Assembly (NCBI RefSeq): GCF_011038975.1
Contig: NZ_JAAKEC010000020.1
Coordinates: 1-54,764 of the forward strand
DNA: 54,764 bases
Reading direction: 5' to 3'
From: Adlercreutzia sp. ZJ176
Lineage (GTDB): Bacteria; Actinomycetota; Coriobacteriia; Coriobacteriales; Eggerthellaceae
The stretch's first letter is position 1. Every line of letters starts with the position of its first letter. Under the pieces are notes generated by a model that saw only the letters and a program-made list of their open reading frames with translations, was not told the DNA's origin and ran no database searches. The translations under genes were made by a program, and so were the position numbers. Shown one piece after another: positions 16,715 to 26,255 of the stretch.

Positions 16715-17802
16715 GAGAATACCTCGTTAAATGTGTTGTTAAGCATTACCGGCACAAATGAAAGATCGAAGTTGTGCACAGTTGCCGCAAGAGTGAAAGC
16801 TAGCAGGAGCCATAAGGCTGTCATACCAATATTTCCAATTCTGGCTTGCATAATCGGAACACTTTCACGTAACCACTTGTCAACTATTGCGGCAAGAACG
16901 GGAAAAGCAACCCAGATAATTCTGAACGATTCAGAAACATTGCATAAGGAAATTGCACACAAGGGGAGGAAGCACAAACCGATGTTAGATACCACTCTCC
17001 CATAAGCAAAATCGCCCCTTTCTCTAAGGCTTCGTCCTGCATGGTCGAGCAGCCACGCTTGCGAGAGAATGCACATAATAAATACCACGCAGCCTAAGCC
17101 CAGATGTAAAGCAAAATAGTAATCGACCCTGTATTCCCCAATTAACATCGCAAGTACAGTCTTTGCCAAACCGGTAACCAGAAGGAATGCAAGAACTGCT
17201 GTCAGAACCGTGAAAAGCAGCTTGCAAGATTTGACACTTAGATACTTTGCGGGTAGCAGCAGAAGAAAAACATAACAAACAAAATGTATCGACCCTGCTA
17301 TGACGATTAACATGCCGAACCAGATAATGGATTTGCTAGTTGCTTTCTCTGAAAAGGCAAACGAAATAGCAAGGGATGCAACTGAGCCCGCCAAAAAAGT
17401 ACGAAAGAGGGTCGTGCCAAGCCACAGCGACATAAGCAGAAAGCAGGCAAAGGGGAACGGTCTCATTTCCCCACCGCTCATTCTCTTGATCGATACTACA
17501 TATAGCGTGAGCGCGGATGCATTTAACACCGTCCTGAAAACTTCGAACGGAATACCTCCTCTCGATGCAAAAAGCTCCATTGCGTCGAATAGCCAATCCC
17601 TACTAAATGGCTGATATAGGATTTCGATATACCAACCGCGATACAGCACTAGATCATTGTTGTCTGTGTTCAGGAGTAAAACCACGGATGCGACAAACAC
17701 CAAGAGGCAAACAACAAACCTTGAGCGCCTTACAGTCAGCCCCGCCAAACACGCCGCCGCCCAAAGCCATACAAGCGGGATTTCCCACACTAGCGCCACC
17801 AC
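16711..17802 (-). CDS. EpsG/Wzy-like polysaccharide polymerase
   Basis: This 363-residue membrane protein has about ten hydrophobic segments and a short loop motif NTDNNDLVLYRGWYIEI near residue 45-60, where EpsG-family proteins carry their D/Y-rich first loop. A typical TLFRTFLAGSVASLAISFAF helix block follows. In this operon it is the only candidate repeat-unit polymerase. The start is GTG 17802, preceded by AAGGA about 11 nt upstream. It overlaps the next gene by 4 bp. Confidence 0.75.
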   Translation of the reverse strand: MVALVWEIPLVWLWAAACLAGLTVRRSRFVVCLLVFVASVVLLLNTDNNDLVLYRGWYIEILYQPFSRDWLFDAMELFASRGGIPFEVFRTVLNASALTLYVVSIKRMSGGEMRPFPFACFLLMSLWLGTTLFRTFLAGSVASLAISFAFSEKATSKSIIWFGMLIVIAGSIHFVCYVFLLLLPAKYLSVKSCKLLFTVLTAVLAFLLVTGLAKTVLAMLIGEYRVDYYFALHLGLGCVVFIMCILSQAWLLDHAGRSLRERGDFAYGRVVSNIGLCFLPLCAISLCNVSESFRIIWVAFPVLAAIVDKWLRESVPIMQARIGNIGMTALWLLLAFTLAATVHNFDLSFVPVMLNNTFNEVFS

Positions 17803-17845
17803 GCTAACTAGATCCTTTCAGAAATCGTTGTTCCATTACATCGTC

Positions 17846-18394
17846 TTAATGCGTTCTAGAGACATTGATGCGGAAATTACCCTGCTGCTGCTTCTTTCTC
17901 GCCCACTCGATTGTGCTGCCTACAATCTGCTGAGGATTCCCGATAACGATTGAATTGGACGGAATATCTCCTCGAACGACGGATCCAGCTCCGATGATAC
18001 AATTGTCACCTATGGTACATCCGGGCATCAAAATTGACCCAAGACCCACAAAGCAGTTGTTACCCACGACGATATCTCGCAGAAAGTACGCTTCAAGAGT
18101 CATATCCTCCCCAATCGCTTCTAGCGCACGTGCTATCGAGTAATCATGGGTGAGAAATTCGACATTTTTTGAAATGACAGTCTTATCGCCAATATGAATG
18201 ATGGAGTAATCCTTGCCGTCAAAGTGCACCGATGGCGCAATAAACTGAGGCATCCCTTTAATGTCCATGCCTTGTCTCTTAAGGTAATTCACGTATCGAT
18301 CAAGGTACCAAGGCATGTTGAAATGCCCTACAACTTTCAGGAAACCGACGTACAGCTTTCCTGGAATTCTCCCGATGTTAGTGATGTTCTTCAC
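17846..18394 (-). CDS. Hexapeptide-repeat acyltransferase (WcaF/maltose acetyltransferase-like)
   Basis: The 182-residue protein shows hexapeptide repeats in the second half: IIHIGDKTVISKNVEFLTHD, IVVGNNCFVGLGSILMPGCT, IGDNCIIGAGSVVRGDIPSN, SIVIGNPQQIVG. The FLTHDYS segment supplies the His of the active site. It likely acetylates a polymer sugar. The start lies 17 bp inside the end of the GT4 gene. Two acetyltransferases in one operon imply at least two acyl decorations or two different sugar targets. Confidence 0.8.
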   Translation of the reverse strand: MKNITNIGRIPGKLYVGFLKVVGHFNMPWYLDRYVNYLKRQGMDIKGMPQFIAPSVHFDGKDYSIIHIGDKTVISKNVEFLTHDYSIARALEAIGEDMTLEAYFLRDIVVGNNCFVGLGSILMPGCTIGDNCIIGAGSVVRGDIPSNSIVIGNPQQIVGSTIEWARKKQQQGNFRINVSRTH

Positions 18395-19559
18395 GATTCT
18401 CTCTCTTCCTTCTCATGATCGATTCGCATACCGCTGTAACATCACCTACGCCCACGATTTCCGCTTCTGGTCCTACTGCTTCCGAAGTACCACCGGCATC
18501 GTAGGCAATGATCTGGGCTCCACAGGCCCGTGCCTCCAGCGCGACCGTGGGATAATTTTCCTCATAGCTGAGTATGCAGAACAAGTCGGCATCGGAATAC
18601 AGTTCGGCGAGCTCTCGTTGATCGGCCGTGCGCTCGATCCCGATTACCCCCTCTGGAAGCCCCTCTAGTTGCTTTTTATTCAATCCCACAAGCACGATAG
18701 CCACGTCTGATCCTATGATTCTCGAAACCTCGAGGAAATCGCCAAAGCCCTTTCTCTCCGTCCACGGATTAGCCACACCAAGGACCATAAAGCGATTGCC
18801 AATGCCAAGTCGCTTCCTCCAATTGCTTTGCACGGGCCTAAAAACCGTCTCATCGATATGATTAGGTATAATCTCGATTGGATAATCGTCGAAAAATGAC
18901 TCGGAGATGATTTCGGCGAGCCATTTGCTAGGAGAGACCAACGTTAGACGGCTCGCTGGTATGCTTGTAAATATTCTCTTTTTATCAGCATAGTTCTGAA
19001 CGCAGTTGCCTTGGAACAACGTCTTTGGGTATGCGTTGAGCTGTGGACACTTCTCGGAATATGCGCAGTGAGACTGCCACTGTGCGCAATTTGCATATAT
19101 GAAATTTGCGCAGTGCCCCGTAAACGCCCAGCAATCGTGTTGAGTCCAAATCACACGACATCTATGCGAGGCTAACCAGCCGAATAGCATTTCAATGTTA
19201 ATCCAATAGCCATGAAGAATGTGCAGATGAACGATATCAGGATCTATCGCGTCAAGTCTTTTAAGGAGACGTCGTGTAGGCATACGGGAATGAAAACCAG
19301 CGCGGTCGTCAATCCTAGTCAGCACAGCATCGAGGTAGGTATTCAGGGGATTGCATATCCTCTGCATGAACTCGTCCTGCTCGTGTGCGCCGCGACCCCA
19401 GAATACCCAAGAATCATTACCTTTAGATCTGAGTTCGCAGTGTTTGGAAAAAACGACCGATTCTGCCCATCCAGTTGACCGTGCAGTCAACTGTACATAT
19501 TTCACGCTAGATAACTCCCCAGAATCGATAAGCCGGTTTCCTTGCGATAGATTCCTCAT
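18378..19559 (-). CDS. Family 4 glycosyltransferase
   Basis: About 393 residues, GT-B fold. The C-terminal half has the GT4 pattern: PIEIIPNHIDETVFRP, FMVLGVANPWTERKGFGDFL, ELAELYSDADLFCILSYEEN, YPTVALEARACGAQIIAYDA. The EEN-x-P-x-x-x-x-E segment is the donor-binding EX7E-like motif. The N-terminal part includes HLHILHGYW and WTQHDCWAFTGHC, as in putative colanic acid-type transferases. ATG 19559 overlaps the SDR stop (ATGA) and is preferred over ATG 19571. It adds a sugar to the lipid-linked unit at the cytoplasmic face. Confidence 0.85.
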   Translation of the reverse strand: MRNLSQGNRLIDSGELSSVKYVQLTARSTGWAESVVFSKHCELRSKGNDSWVFWGRGAHEQDEFMQRICNPLNTYLDAVLTRIDDRAGFHSRMPTRRLLKRLDAIDPDIVHLHILHGYWINIEMLFGWLASHRCRVIWTQHDCWAFTGHCANFIYANCAQWQSHCAYSEKCPQLNAYPKTLFQGNCVQNYADKKRIFTSIPASRLTLVSPSKWLAEIISESFFDDYPIEIIPNHIDETVFRPVQSNWRKRLGIGNRFMVLGVANPWTERKGFGDFLEVSRIIGSDVAIVLVGLNKKQLEGLPEGVIGIERTADQRELAELYSDADLFCILSYEENYPTVALEARACGAQIIAYDAGGTSEAVGPEAEIVGVGDVTAVCESIMRRKRENREEHH

Positions 19560-20353
19560 CGATGCCCCCATACGGCAGGAGAGTCGTAAGGGCGGTCGGG
19601 AAACGCTCCGTATTCTAAATTGATACTGAGTTCGTTCTCGACGATGAAGCGTTCAACTCGGTCAGCAAGTTTCTCTGGCTTTCCAGAACAGATATTGTAG
19701 ATGCCACTGCCATCTGCTCCTGCTACGATATCAGACACCTGCATGCAGAATTCTCCATAGTCGAGAAAGTCATACTGGTTCTGGCCCATAGTAAAGGGGA
19801 ATGTCCGCTTCCCCTCAGCAGCAGCCTGACATATCTTGGAAAATATGGAGGAACCATATTGAGTATTGTCCACGATGTAGTATCCGCGCAGCCATAGCAA
19901 CTCAGTACCAGATTCTGTCGCGAGAAGATTCGCCACTTGTCGTAGAGCATTCTTTGCTATGCCGTACATACTCTGCGGCATGCAGGGCGTCTCGGCACGT
20001 ATACCTCCCTCGAAGTAGCCCACTTCGTGCATGGTGCCCATCACGGCTAAACGGGACAACGACGAGACGGTTAGTTTTCTGATGAACTTCACATGAGCCG
20101 GAAGGTCCTCCATATGAGCCGAAGAGTTATGGCTAAACCCATCTCGCCATGCGAGGTGCAGCACGCAATCAGGACTGCTCATCTCTGTATACGGATCCTC
20201 CATCTCAAACGCGCTACGCTCAATTGTCCTTGTCGCTCCTTCGACACGATCACAACGCATATCAACTGCCACAACCTCGTGGCCGCGTGATGCGAGCTCT
20301 GCAACTATTCCTCTACCGAGAAATCCATTTGCCCCTGTGACGGCCACCTTCAT
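19556..20353 (-). CDS. NAD-dependent epimerase/dehydratase (SDR family)
   Basis: This 265-residue extended SDR has the nucleotide-binding motif TGANGFLGRG at residues 6-15 and the catalytic YGIAK (YxxxK). The layout resembles UDP/dTDP-sugar epimerases and reductases. It follows rfbC directly (ATGA overlap), where an rfbD reductase would normally sit, but it is not RfbD-like in sequence. It may reduce or epimerise the 4-keto intermediate made by RfbB or RfbB/RfbC, giving a sugar other than L-rhamnose (for example a fucose- or talose-type sugar). Exact product unknown. Confidence 0.75.
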   Translation of the reverse strand: MKVAVTGANGFLGRGIVAELASRGHEVVAVDMRCDRVEGATRTIERSAFEMEDPYTEMSSPDCVLHLAWRDGFSHNSSAHMEDLPAHVKFIRKLTVSSLSRLAVMGTMHEVGYFEGGIRAETPCMPQSMYGIAKNALRQVANLLATESGTELLWLRGYYIVDNTQYGSSIFSKICQAAAEGKRTFPFTMGQNQYDFLDYGEFCMQVSDIVAGADGSGIYNICSGKPEKLADRVERFIVENELSINLEYGAFPDRPYDSPAVWGHR

Positions 20354-20949
20354 TTCATGCCTCCAAACCTCTCGCGAAATAACGGGTGTCTCTTATCCTT
20401 CTCCGAGAGAATCAGATCCGTACCACCTATTGACGCATCCGAAGGAATCGGCCAGTCTATTCCGATGTCGGGGTCATTCCACATGAGGCCGCCCTCGTCG
20501 TCAGGGTGGTACACGTCATCGCACTTATAGGCGAATATGGCGTGCTCGCTCAACACAAGAAAGCCATGCGCGAAGCCCTTCGGGATGAATAGTTGTCGGC
20601 GGTTTTCTCCCGAGAGTACAGCGCCCTCCCAGCACCCAAAAGTGAGACTATCGGGCCGCAGATCCACAGCAACATCGAAGACCTCACCAAAGAGCACGCG
20701 CACAAGCTTGCTCTGAGGATACTTGATCTGAAAATGCAACCCGCGCAGTACCCCACGTGTACTCGCGCTTTGATTATCCTGGACAAATTCCGCATCGATA
20801 CCGCCTGCTGCAAAGTCAGGCCGTTTGTAGGTCTCAAAGAAAAGGCCTCGTTCGTCGCCGTAAGTCCTTATGTCCACAAGAATAACGCCCTCGATGGAAG
20901 TCTGAGTAAATGTAAAGTTGCCGGATGTGGTTTTGTCGCCCTTTGCCAT
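20350..20949 (-). CDS. rfbC: dTDP-4-dehydrorhamnose 3,5-epimerase
   Basis: The 199-residue product is RmlC-like: IRTYGDERGLFFETYKRPDF, QDNQSASTRGVLRGLHFQ with the catalytic His, AVDLRPDSLTFGCWEG, IPKGFAHGFLVLSEHAIFAY, then DPDIGIDWP. It epimerises C3 and C5 of dTDP-4-keto-6-deoxyglucose. The frame is open to 21093, inside rfbB, but ATG 20949 is preceded by GGGGAG and gives the normal length. It lies 10 bp after the rfbB stop. Confidence 0.92.
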   Translation of the reverse strand: MAKGDKTTSGNFTFTQTSIEGVILVDIRTYGDERGLFFETYKRPDFAAGGIDAEFVQDNQSASTRGVLRGLHFQIKYPQSKLVRVLFGEVFDVAVDLRPDSLTFGCWEGAVLSGENRRQLFIPKGFAHGFLVLSEHAIFAYKCDDVYHPDDEGGLMWNDPDIGIDWPIPSDASIGGTDLILSEKDKRHPLFRERFGGMK

Positions 20950-20959
20950 AAAGCTCCCC

Positions 20960-22862
<1,903 letters not shown>

Positions 22863-22866
<4 letters not shown>

Positions 22867-23888
22867 GAGGCAACGCCCCCTTTCTTGTATCCAGAGTAGG
22901 TAGGTCCCTCACCGAGCAGCGTGGCGGCGAAGGAGGTGATCGAATAGCTTTTATAGACATCAGGCGGAAGTTCTTGGTAATCCTTTGAAAAGAAATCTCT
23001 TGTGATGCTGCCTGGTCTGTCCCAAACGGCAACGTCACCATAGCGCGAGAAGTCGTATTGAAGCACTTCTGGGTTGGTAGTTATGAGCTTGCGACGCGCT
23101 CCGACAGCCTCTAATGTTCTGATGGTGAGTCCCCGCTGACCCGCTTGAGGTGAATCGATAATCGCCCTCGATCGTGCATAAACTTCTGCAACTTTTTCGG
23201 CAGACAAGGGAGAATGTTCGAGGCGTGCCCCCCGATATGCAGAATAAGTCATCTTTCTCAACAGCTCAGCGGACCTGGAAGGTATGAAGAAGTACTTAAA
23301 CACACACAGCTCTTGTGCCTCCAGCTCTTCGCATATCTTGCAGATAGCCTCGAACTTGCTCGCTTGGTGGACGCTGCCTATAAAGCACGCATCGTAGGTA
23401 AAGCCGCCTTCGGGTACCAGCGGCAGACGCGCGTAGTCATCGAGGTAGAAGAGGGGTCGAAGCCTAAGCCTGAACCTATCGCAGTCATCCGGCTCAAACG
23501 AGTAGACCTCATCGAAAAGATCGAGGCACTCCCCGAAACGCTGACAATTCCCAAGTGCGTCCCAAAGTCCCGCCACATATTTCGTCCTCGGCGCGGCGGA
23601 TCTGATTCGAGAAAACTGCCTGCGGGAAAAACAGAACGACATGCCGCTAAGATAGACTAAGCGATCGTACTCCCCTACGGAGAGCTTTGTCTCCAGGTCA
23701 CGTGCATGCTTTGTCACCAACGGCTCTACAAGCCTATAGCTTACCCGACCTGCCGATTTGAAGGCAATTGATTCGCTTGGCCTGTCGACGAAACAGTCCA
23801 CAACATTACCCTCTTTTATCAACGCCTGTGCGATCTTGTCCCGATAGCCGAAGAAGGAGGGCCCAAGCAGCAGAATCTTAGACACCAC
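22863..23888 (-). CDS. Glycosyltransferase-like capsule/LPS protein
   Basis: About 341 residues. It starts with [20 protein letters not shown], a Rossmann-like N-terminus, and ends with the block [37 protein letters not shown] recognise this block from widespread lipopolysaccharide/capsule biosynthesis proteins of GT-B type with unproven substrate. It is a distant paralogue of 15632-16714. The frame opens at TTG 23921; GTG 23888 or 23885 fits better with the start of the conserved part. A 148-bp gap without a convincing gene separates it from the sugar transferase upstream. Confidence 0.68.
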
Positions 23889-24036
23889 TACGCCCCGTCT
23901 TTCTCTTGCCGAACATCGCAACCGAACTCAACGCGCTGGCACTCGTTGTTCTCGAAGGTGACGTCGTTGCACGGCCTCGTTTGCCATGCAACGGGGACAC
24001 CCTTGGAACTTATAATGAATACGTTATGCACTGCAA

Positions 24037-24765
24037 TCAGCTCCCCTGTGCGGTAAGCATGCAACCCACGGTCTGGACGATCAGCTTGAAGTCCGTCCAT
24101 ACGGAGCACTTCTTGATGTAGAGCAGGTCGAGGTCGACCCACTCGTCGAAGGTTATGGAGTCGCGATCGCGCCTGGTCTGCCAAAAGCAGGTGATACCCT
24201 GCTTGCAGAGCAGCCGTTCGCGCTGACGTGGCGTGTAGGAGACGACCTCGGAGGGCAGCGCCGGGCGCGGGCCCACCACCGAAAGGTCACCCTTCAGCAC
24301 GTTTACGAACTGCGGCAGTTCGTCGAGCGACAGCTTGCGCAGCCACTTGCCCACGCGCGTGACGCGGGGGTCGTTCGCCATCTTGAACACGGGGCCTGTC
24401 TTCTCGTTGAGCTTCTTGAGTTCGGTCAGGCGCTCCTCTGCGTCGGCGCACATGCTGCGGAATTTATACATGGTGAACTCACGGCCATCCTTTCCAACAC
24501 GGACTTGCCTGAAAACGATGGGGCCCGAGGGGTCGTCGAGCTTGACGGCGACGGCGACAATGAGGAACAACCAGCTGAAGAGCACGAGGATGCACAAACT
24601 GAAAACGACGTCGAAGGCACGCTTGACAGCGCGGTAGCCGAAGCGCCTCGAGCGCAGCTGCCCTACAGCCTCGGCCAGCGCGGGGTCGTCTACAATGTCA
24701 ACCGGATCTCCCGTTGCCTCAGCGCAGATGACGTCCGCCATGTCTTCGACCAGATCGTACGACAA
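24037..24765 (-). CDS. Undecaprenyl-phosphate sugar-phosphate transferase (initiating enzyme)
   Basis: This 242-residue bacterial sugar transferase (PF02397 type, WbaP/CpsE C-terminal domain) has one membrane segment at about residues 51-75. Conserved blocks follow: PSGPIVFRQVRVGKDGREF, MYKFRSMCADAE, LRKLSLDELPQFVNVLKGDL, SVVGPRPALPSEV and TCFWQTRRDRD. It loads the first sugar phosphate on undecaprenyl phosphate. The likely start is TTG 24765 with AAGGA 7 nt upstream; ATG 24741 is the alternative. It is the first structural gene after the two NusG-like genes. Confidence 0.92.
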   Translation of the reverse strand: MSYDLVEDMADVICAEATGDPVDIVDDPALAEAVGQLRSRRFGYRAVKRAFDVVFSLCILVLFSWLFLIVAVAVKLDDPSGPIVFRQVRVGKDGREFTMYKFRSMCADAEERLTELKKLNEKTGPVFKMANDPRVTRVGKWLRKLSLDELPQFVNVLKGDLSVVGPRPALPSEVVSYTPRQRERLLCKQGITCFWQTRRDRDSITFDEWVDLDLLYIKKCSVWTDFKLIVQTVGCMLTAQGS

Positions 24766-24793
24766 CCCTGTATCCTTTCCTTGCTCCTAGGTA

Positions 24794-24806
24794 CCCCTCA
24801 TTGGGG
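24794..24806 (-). promoter_or_regulatory. Small GC hairpin before the sugar transferase gene
   Basis: CCCC, loop, GGGG in the 66-bp gap between the second NusG-like gene and the transferase gene. LoaP-type antiterminators act through small hairpins (dor) in 5' leaders, so this is a weak candidate recruitment element. A short stem of this kind can occur by chance. Confidence 0.25.
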
Positions 24807-24831
24807 AGTGTTCTTCTTTCGCTTTGCTTTT

Positions 24832-25365
24832 CTATGTCGTCGCCGCGCCTACAGAGTTCCGCTTGCAGGTGACGCGCAGGCCCACTTGGGCGTCCACCTC
24901 TTGCCCGGCCACGGTCATGCGCACGTAGGCGCGCTTGCCTCGGTGTCTTACGCGACGGATCAGGCCCTCGCGGCCACATAGCGGCCCGCTTACCACCTCG
25001 ATCTGGCCACCCGTGCCGACGTGCCCCTCCGAGAAACCGACGGTGCGGCGTCCTGGGCGCGTGAGTTCACCTAGAAGCGCGACCTCACCCGGCTCCATTT
25101 CTGCGGCGCCGGGGCCATCCAACAGCAGTTCGTCGATGCCGCGTGCGTGACGCAGGGCCGCGCGAACCTCACGCTTGCTAGGTGCCACGGCCACAAGCAG
25201 GCCCGCCGCCAAAGGCTCTTCCAGCGGAACTGACTCACCGCGCGGCGAGGCCATCTGTGCTCGAGGTACGAACAATTCCTCAAGACCATCGAGAAGCGCC
25301 TGCTCCTGCAAAAGGGCCAATGCTCGCTCCTCGCAACCCGGCTTCACGTTGATTGCAAACCACAT
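24832..25365 (-). CDS. NusG/LoaP-family antiterminator, second copy
   Basis: The 177-residue product opens with MWFAINVKPGCEERALALL, the NusG N-terminal (NGN) pattern. It ends with a KOW-like segment (VVSGPLCGREGLIRRVRHRG). The FVPRAQM stretch corresponds to the loop contacting RNA polymerase. It would ride on the polymerase through the long polysaccharide operon and prevent early termination. ATG 25365 is chosen at the start of the NGN domain. It follows the first copy by 8 bp. Length and domain order fit specialised NusG paralogues (LoaP, UpxY, RfaH), not housekeeping NusG. Confidence 0.82.
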   Translation of the reverse strand: MWFAINVKPGCEERALALLQEQALLDGLEELFVPRAQMASPRGESVPLEEPLAAGLLVAVAPSKREVRAALRHARGIDELLLDGPGAAEMEPGEVALLGELTRPGRRTVGFSEGHVGTGGQIEVVSGPLCGREGLIRRVRHRGKRAYVRMTVAGQEVDAQVGLRVTCKRNSVGAATT

Positions 25366-25373
25366 GGCTACCC

Positions 25374-25949
25374 CTAGCTTTTGAAGGGGACGATCATGGG
25401 CACGCACTCGGCGAACCCTCCGTCCACATCTACGAAGCAGAAACGCTTGTGGCGATCAACCTTGACTACGCGGCTCTCCTGGCCCATAAGCGGGCCCGAG
25501 CACACGCGCAGTACACTGTCCTCAATGACGGCAGTGCTCGTGCGTATGACGTGCCCTGTGTCAAGAACGCCCTCGTACCACTCCTGTGCGGCAGCGGAAA
25601 GCGGCGCGAAGTGACGGGTGGCGTCGGCCTTCGCTATGCGCGCGGGAAAGGAGAGCTTGCTAAGCTCCTTATCGAGCGTGAGCACGTCCTTCGTCACGAC
25701 GAAGAAGTACTCGTGGTACATAGGCACCGGGTAGAGGCTCCACGTACCGTGGTACTTGCGCCAGCGCTCCTTGCGCATCACGAAGGCATCCTCCAGTAGG
25801 TCAGGAGGCATGAGCTTGCGCACCTTGTCGCAAGTGGCCTGCTCGCGCCCAGGGGCATGGACCACATACCAGCGCCTGGTGCCGCGAGGCGTGCGTCTGC
25901 CGACAGGCATGCCCCCGAAGGCTAGTACCCCTGCAGGTTGTTTGGCCAT
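25374..25949 (-). CDS. NusG/LoaP-family antiterminator, first copy
   Basis: The 191-residue protein has an N-terminal extension of about 25 residues, then RRWYVVHAPGREQATCDKVR (NGN start) and YPVPMYHEYFFVVTKD (conserved aromatic patch). The C-terminal KOW-like VCSGPLMGQESRVVKVDRHK follows. It is the first gene downstream of the candidate invertible promoter. ATG 25949 has AGGGGG upstream; GTG 25955 is an alternative. Two different NusG-like proteins in tandem suggest that they act on different signals or as a heteromeric pair, or that one inhibits competing operons as UpxZ does in Bacteroides (no UpxZ likeness seen). Confidence 0.85.
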   Translation of the reverse strand: MAKQPAGVLAFGGMPVGRRTPRGTRRWYVVHAPGREQATCDKVRKLMPPDLLEDAFVMRKERWRKYHGTWSLYPVPMYHEYFFVVTKDVLTLDKELSKLSFPARIAKADATRHFAPLSAAAQEWYEGVLDTGHVIRTSTAVIEDSVLRVCSGPLMGQESRVVKVDRHKRFCFVDVDGGFAECVPMIVPFKS

Positions 25950-26040
25950 ATCCACCCCCTTGCCTACTTTTAGTCAAAACAAGGCGTGACCGCGGCCCTT
26001 TTATGAGCGACGATCTGCGCCCCTTACCGGTGAGGGTGTT

Positions 26041-26058
26041 GGAAAAGTACACTTAAAA
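26041..26058. repeat. Left inverted site of the promoter switch
   Basis: GGAAAAGT-AC-ACTTAAAA. The inner AAGT/ACTT is a perfect dyad around the AC centre. It shares ten consecutive bases (AAAAGTACAC) with the complement of the right site. Confidence 0.6.
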
Positions 26059-26130
26059 ACCAAGGGGCCTTTTGGGGCGAAAAATGGCATGAAAATAATG
26101 CGAGCAGGGTAAACATTCTTAAGAAACGTG

Positions 26131-26136
26131 TATAAT
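26131..26136 (+). promoter_or_regulatory. -10 box inside the switch, pointing away from the EPS operon
   Basis: TATAAT preceded by a TG. The -35 is weak: TAAACA at 26110-26115 with 15-bp spacing. The intervening TTCTTAAGAA palindrome may bind a regulator. On the - strand only a weaker TTAAGA/CATTAT pair (16-bp spacing) faces the operon. The assembled orientation is therefore probably OFF or low. Confidence 0.5.
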
Positions 26137-26156
26137 TCCGGACATTACAGGTGAGT

Positions 26157-26174
26157 GAAAAGGTGTACTTTTTC
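26157..26174. repeat. Right inverted site of the promoter switch
   Basis: GAAAAGGT-GT-ACTTTTTC, a nearly perfect dyad around GT. Its complement matches the left site over 13 of 15 core bases and its centre is inverted relative to it. Confidence 0.6.
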
Positions 26175-26196
26175 AGACGTTGAAAACGTGGTCTGA
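26173..26196 (+). terminator. Possible terminator just outside the switch
   Basis: TCAGAC...GTCTGA with an inner GTT/AAC stem forms a bulged hairpin, followed by a T-rich stretch up to 26236. It would stop transcripts leaving the switch in the present orientation, before they run antisense into the recombinase gene. An alternative is a recombination-enhancer or accessory site. Confidence 0.3.
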
Positions 26197-26255
26197 ACAG
26201 GTCTTATTCAGTTGTTTCTAAGGATTTGTTTTTCAGCGGCGGTTGTCACATGCCG

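Larger units (their letters stand above)
26041..26174. promoter_or_regulatory. Candidate invertible promoter upstream of the EPS operon
   Basis: Two inverted sites, TGGAAAAGTACACTT (26039-26053) and the complement of TGAAAAAGTACACCT (right, about 26162-26176), flank about 116 bp. Each is quasi-palindromic around a central dinucleotide: AC at 26049-26050 and GT at 26065-26066 plus 100, that is 26165-26166. This is what serine invertases need. The segment contains a consensus -10 TATAAT (26131-26136, + strand) and a TTCTTAAGAA palindrome. It lies between the serine recombinase gene and the NusG-like genes. Inversion is inferred. Confidence 0.65.

Noticed and set aside
23889-24036. Small gene between the sugar transferase and the next glycosyltransferase-like gene
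   Set aside because: A 97-codon frame covers the gap, but its upstream part is the shadow of the transferase gene. No start or ribosome-binding site fits the gap itself.
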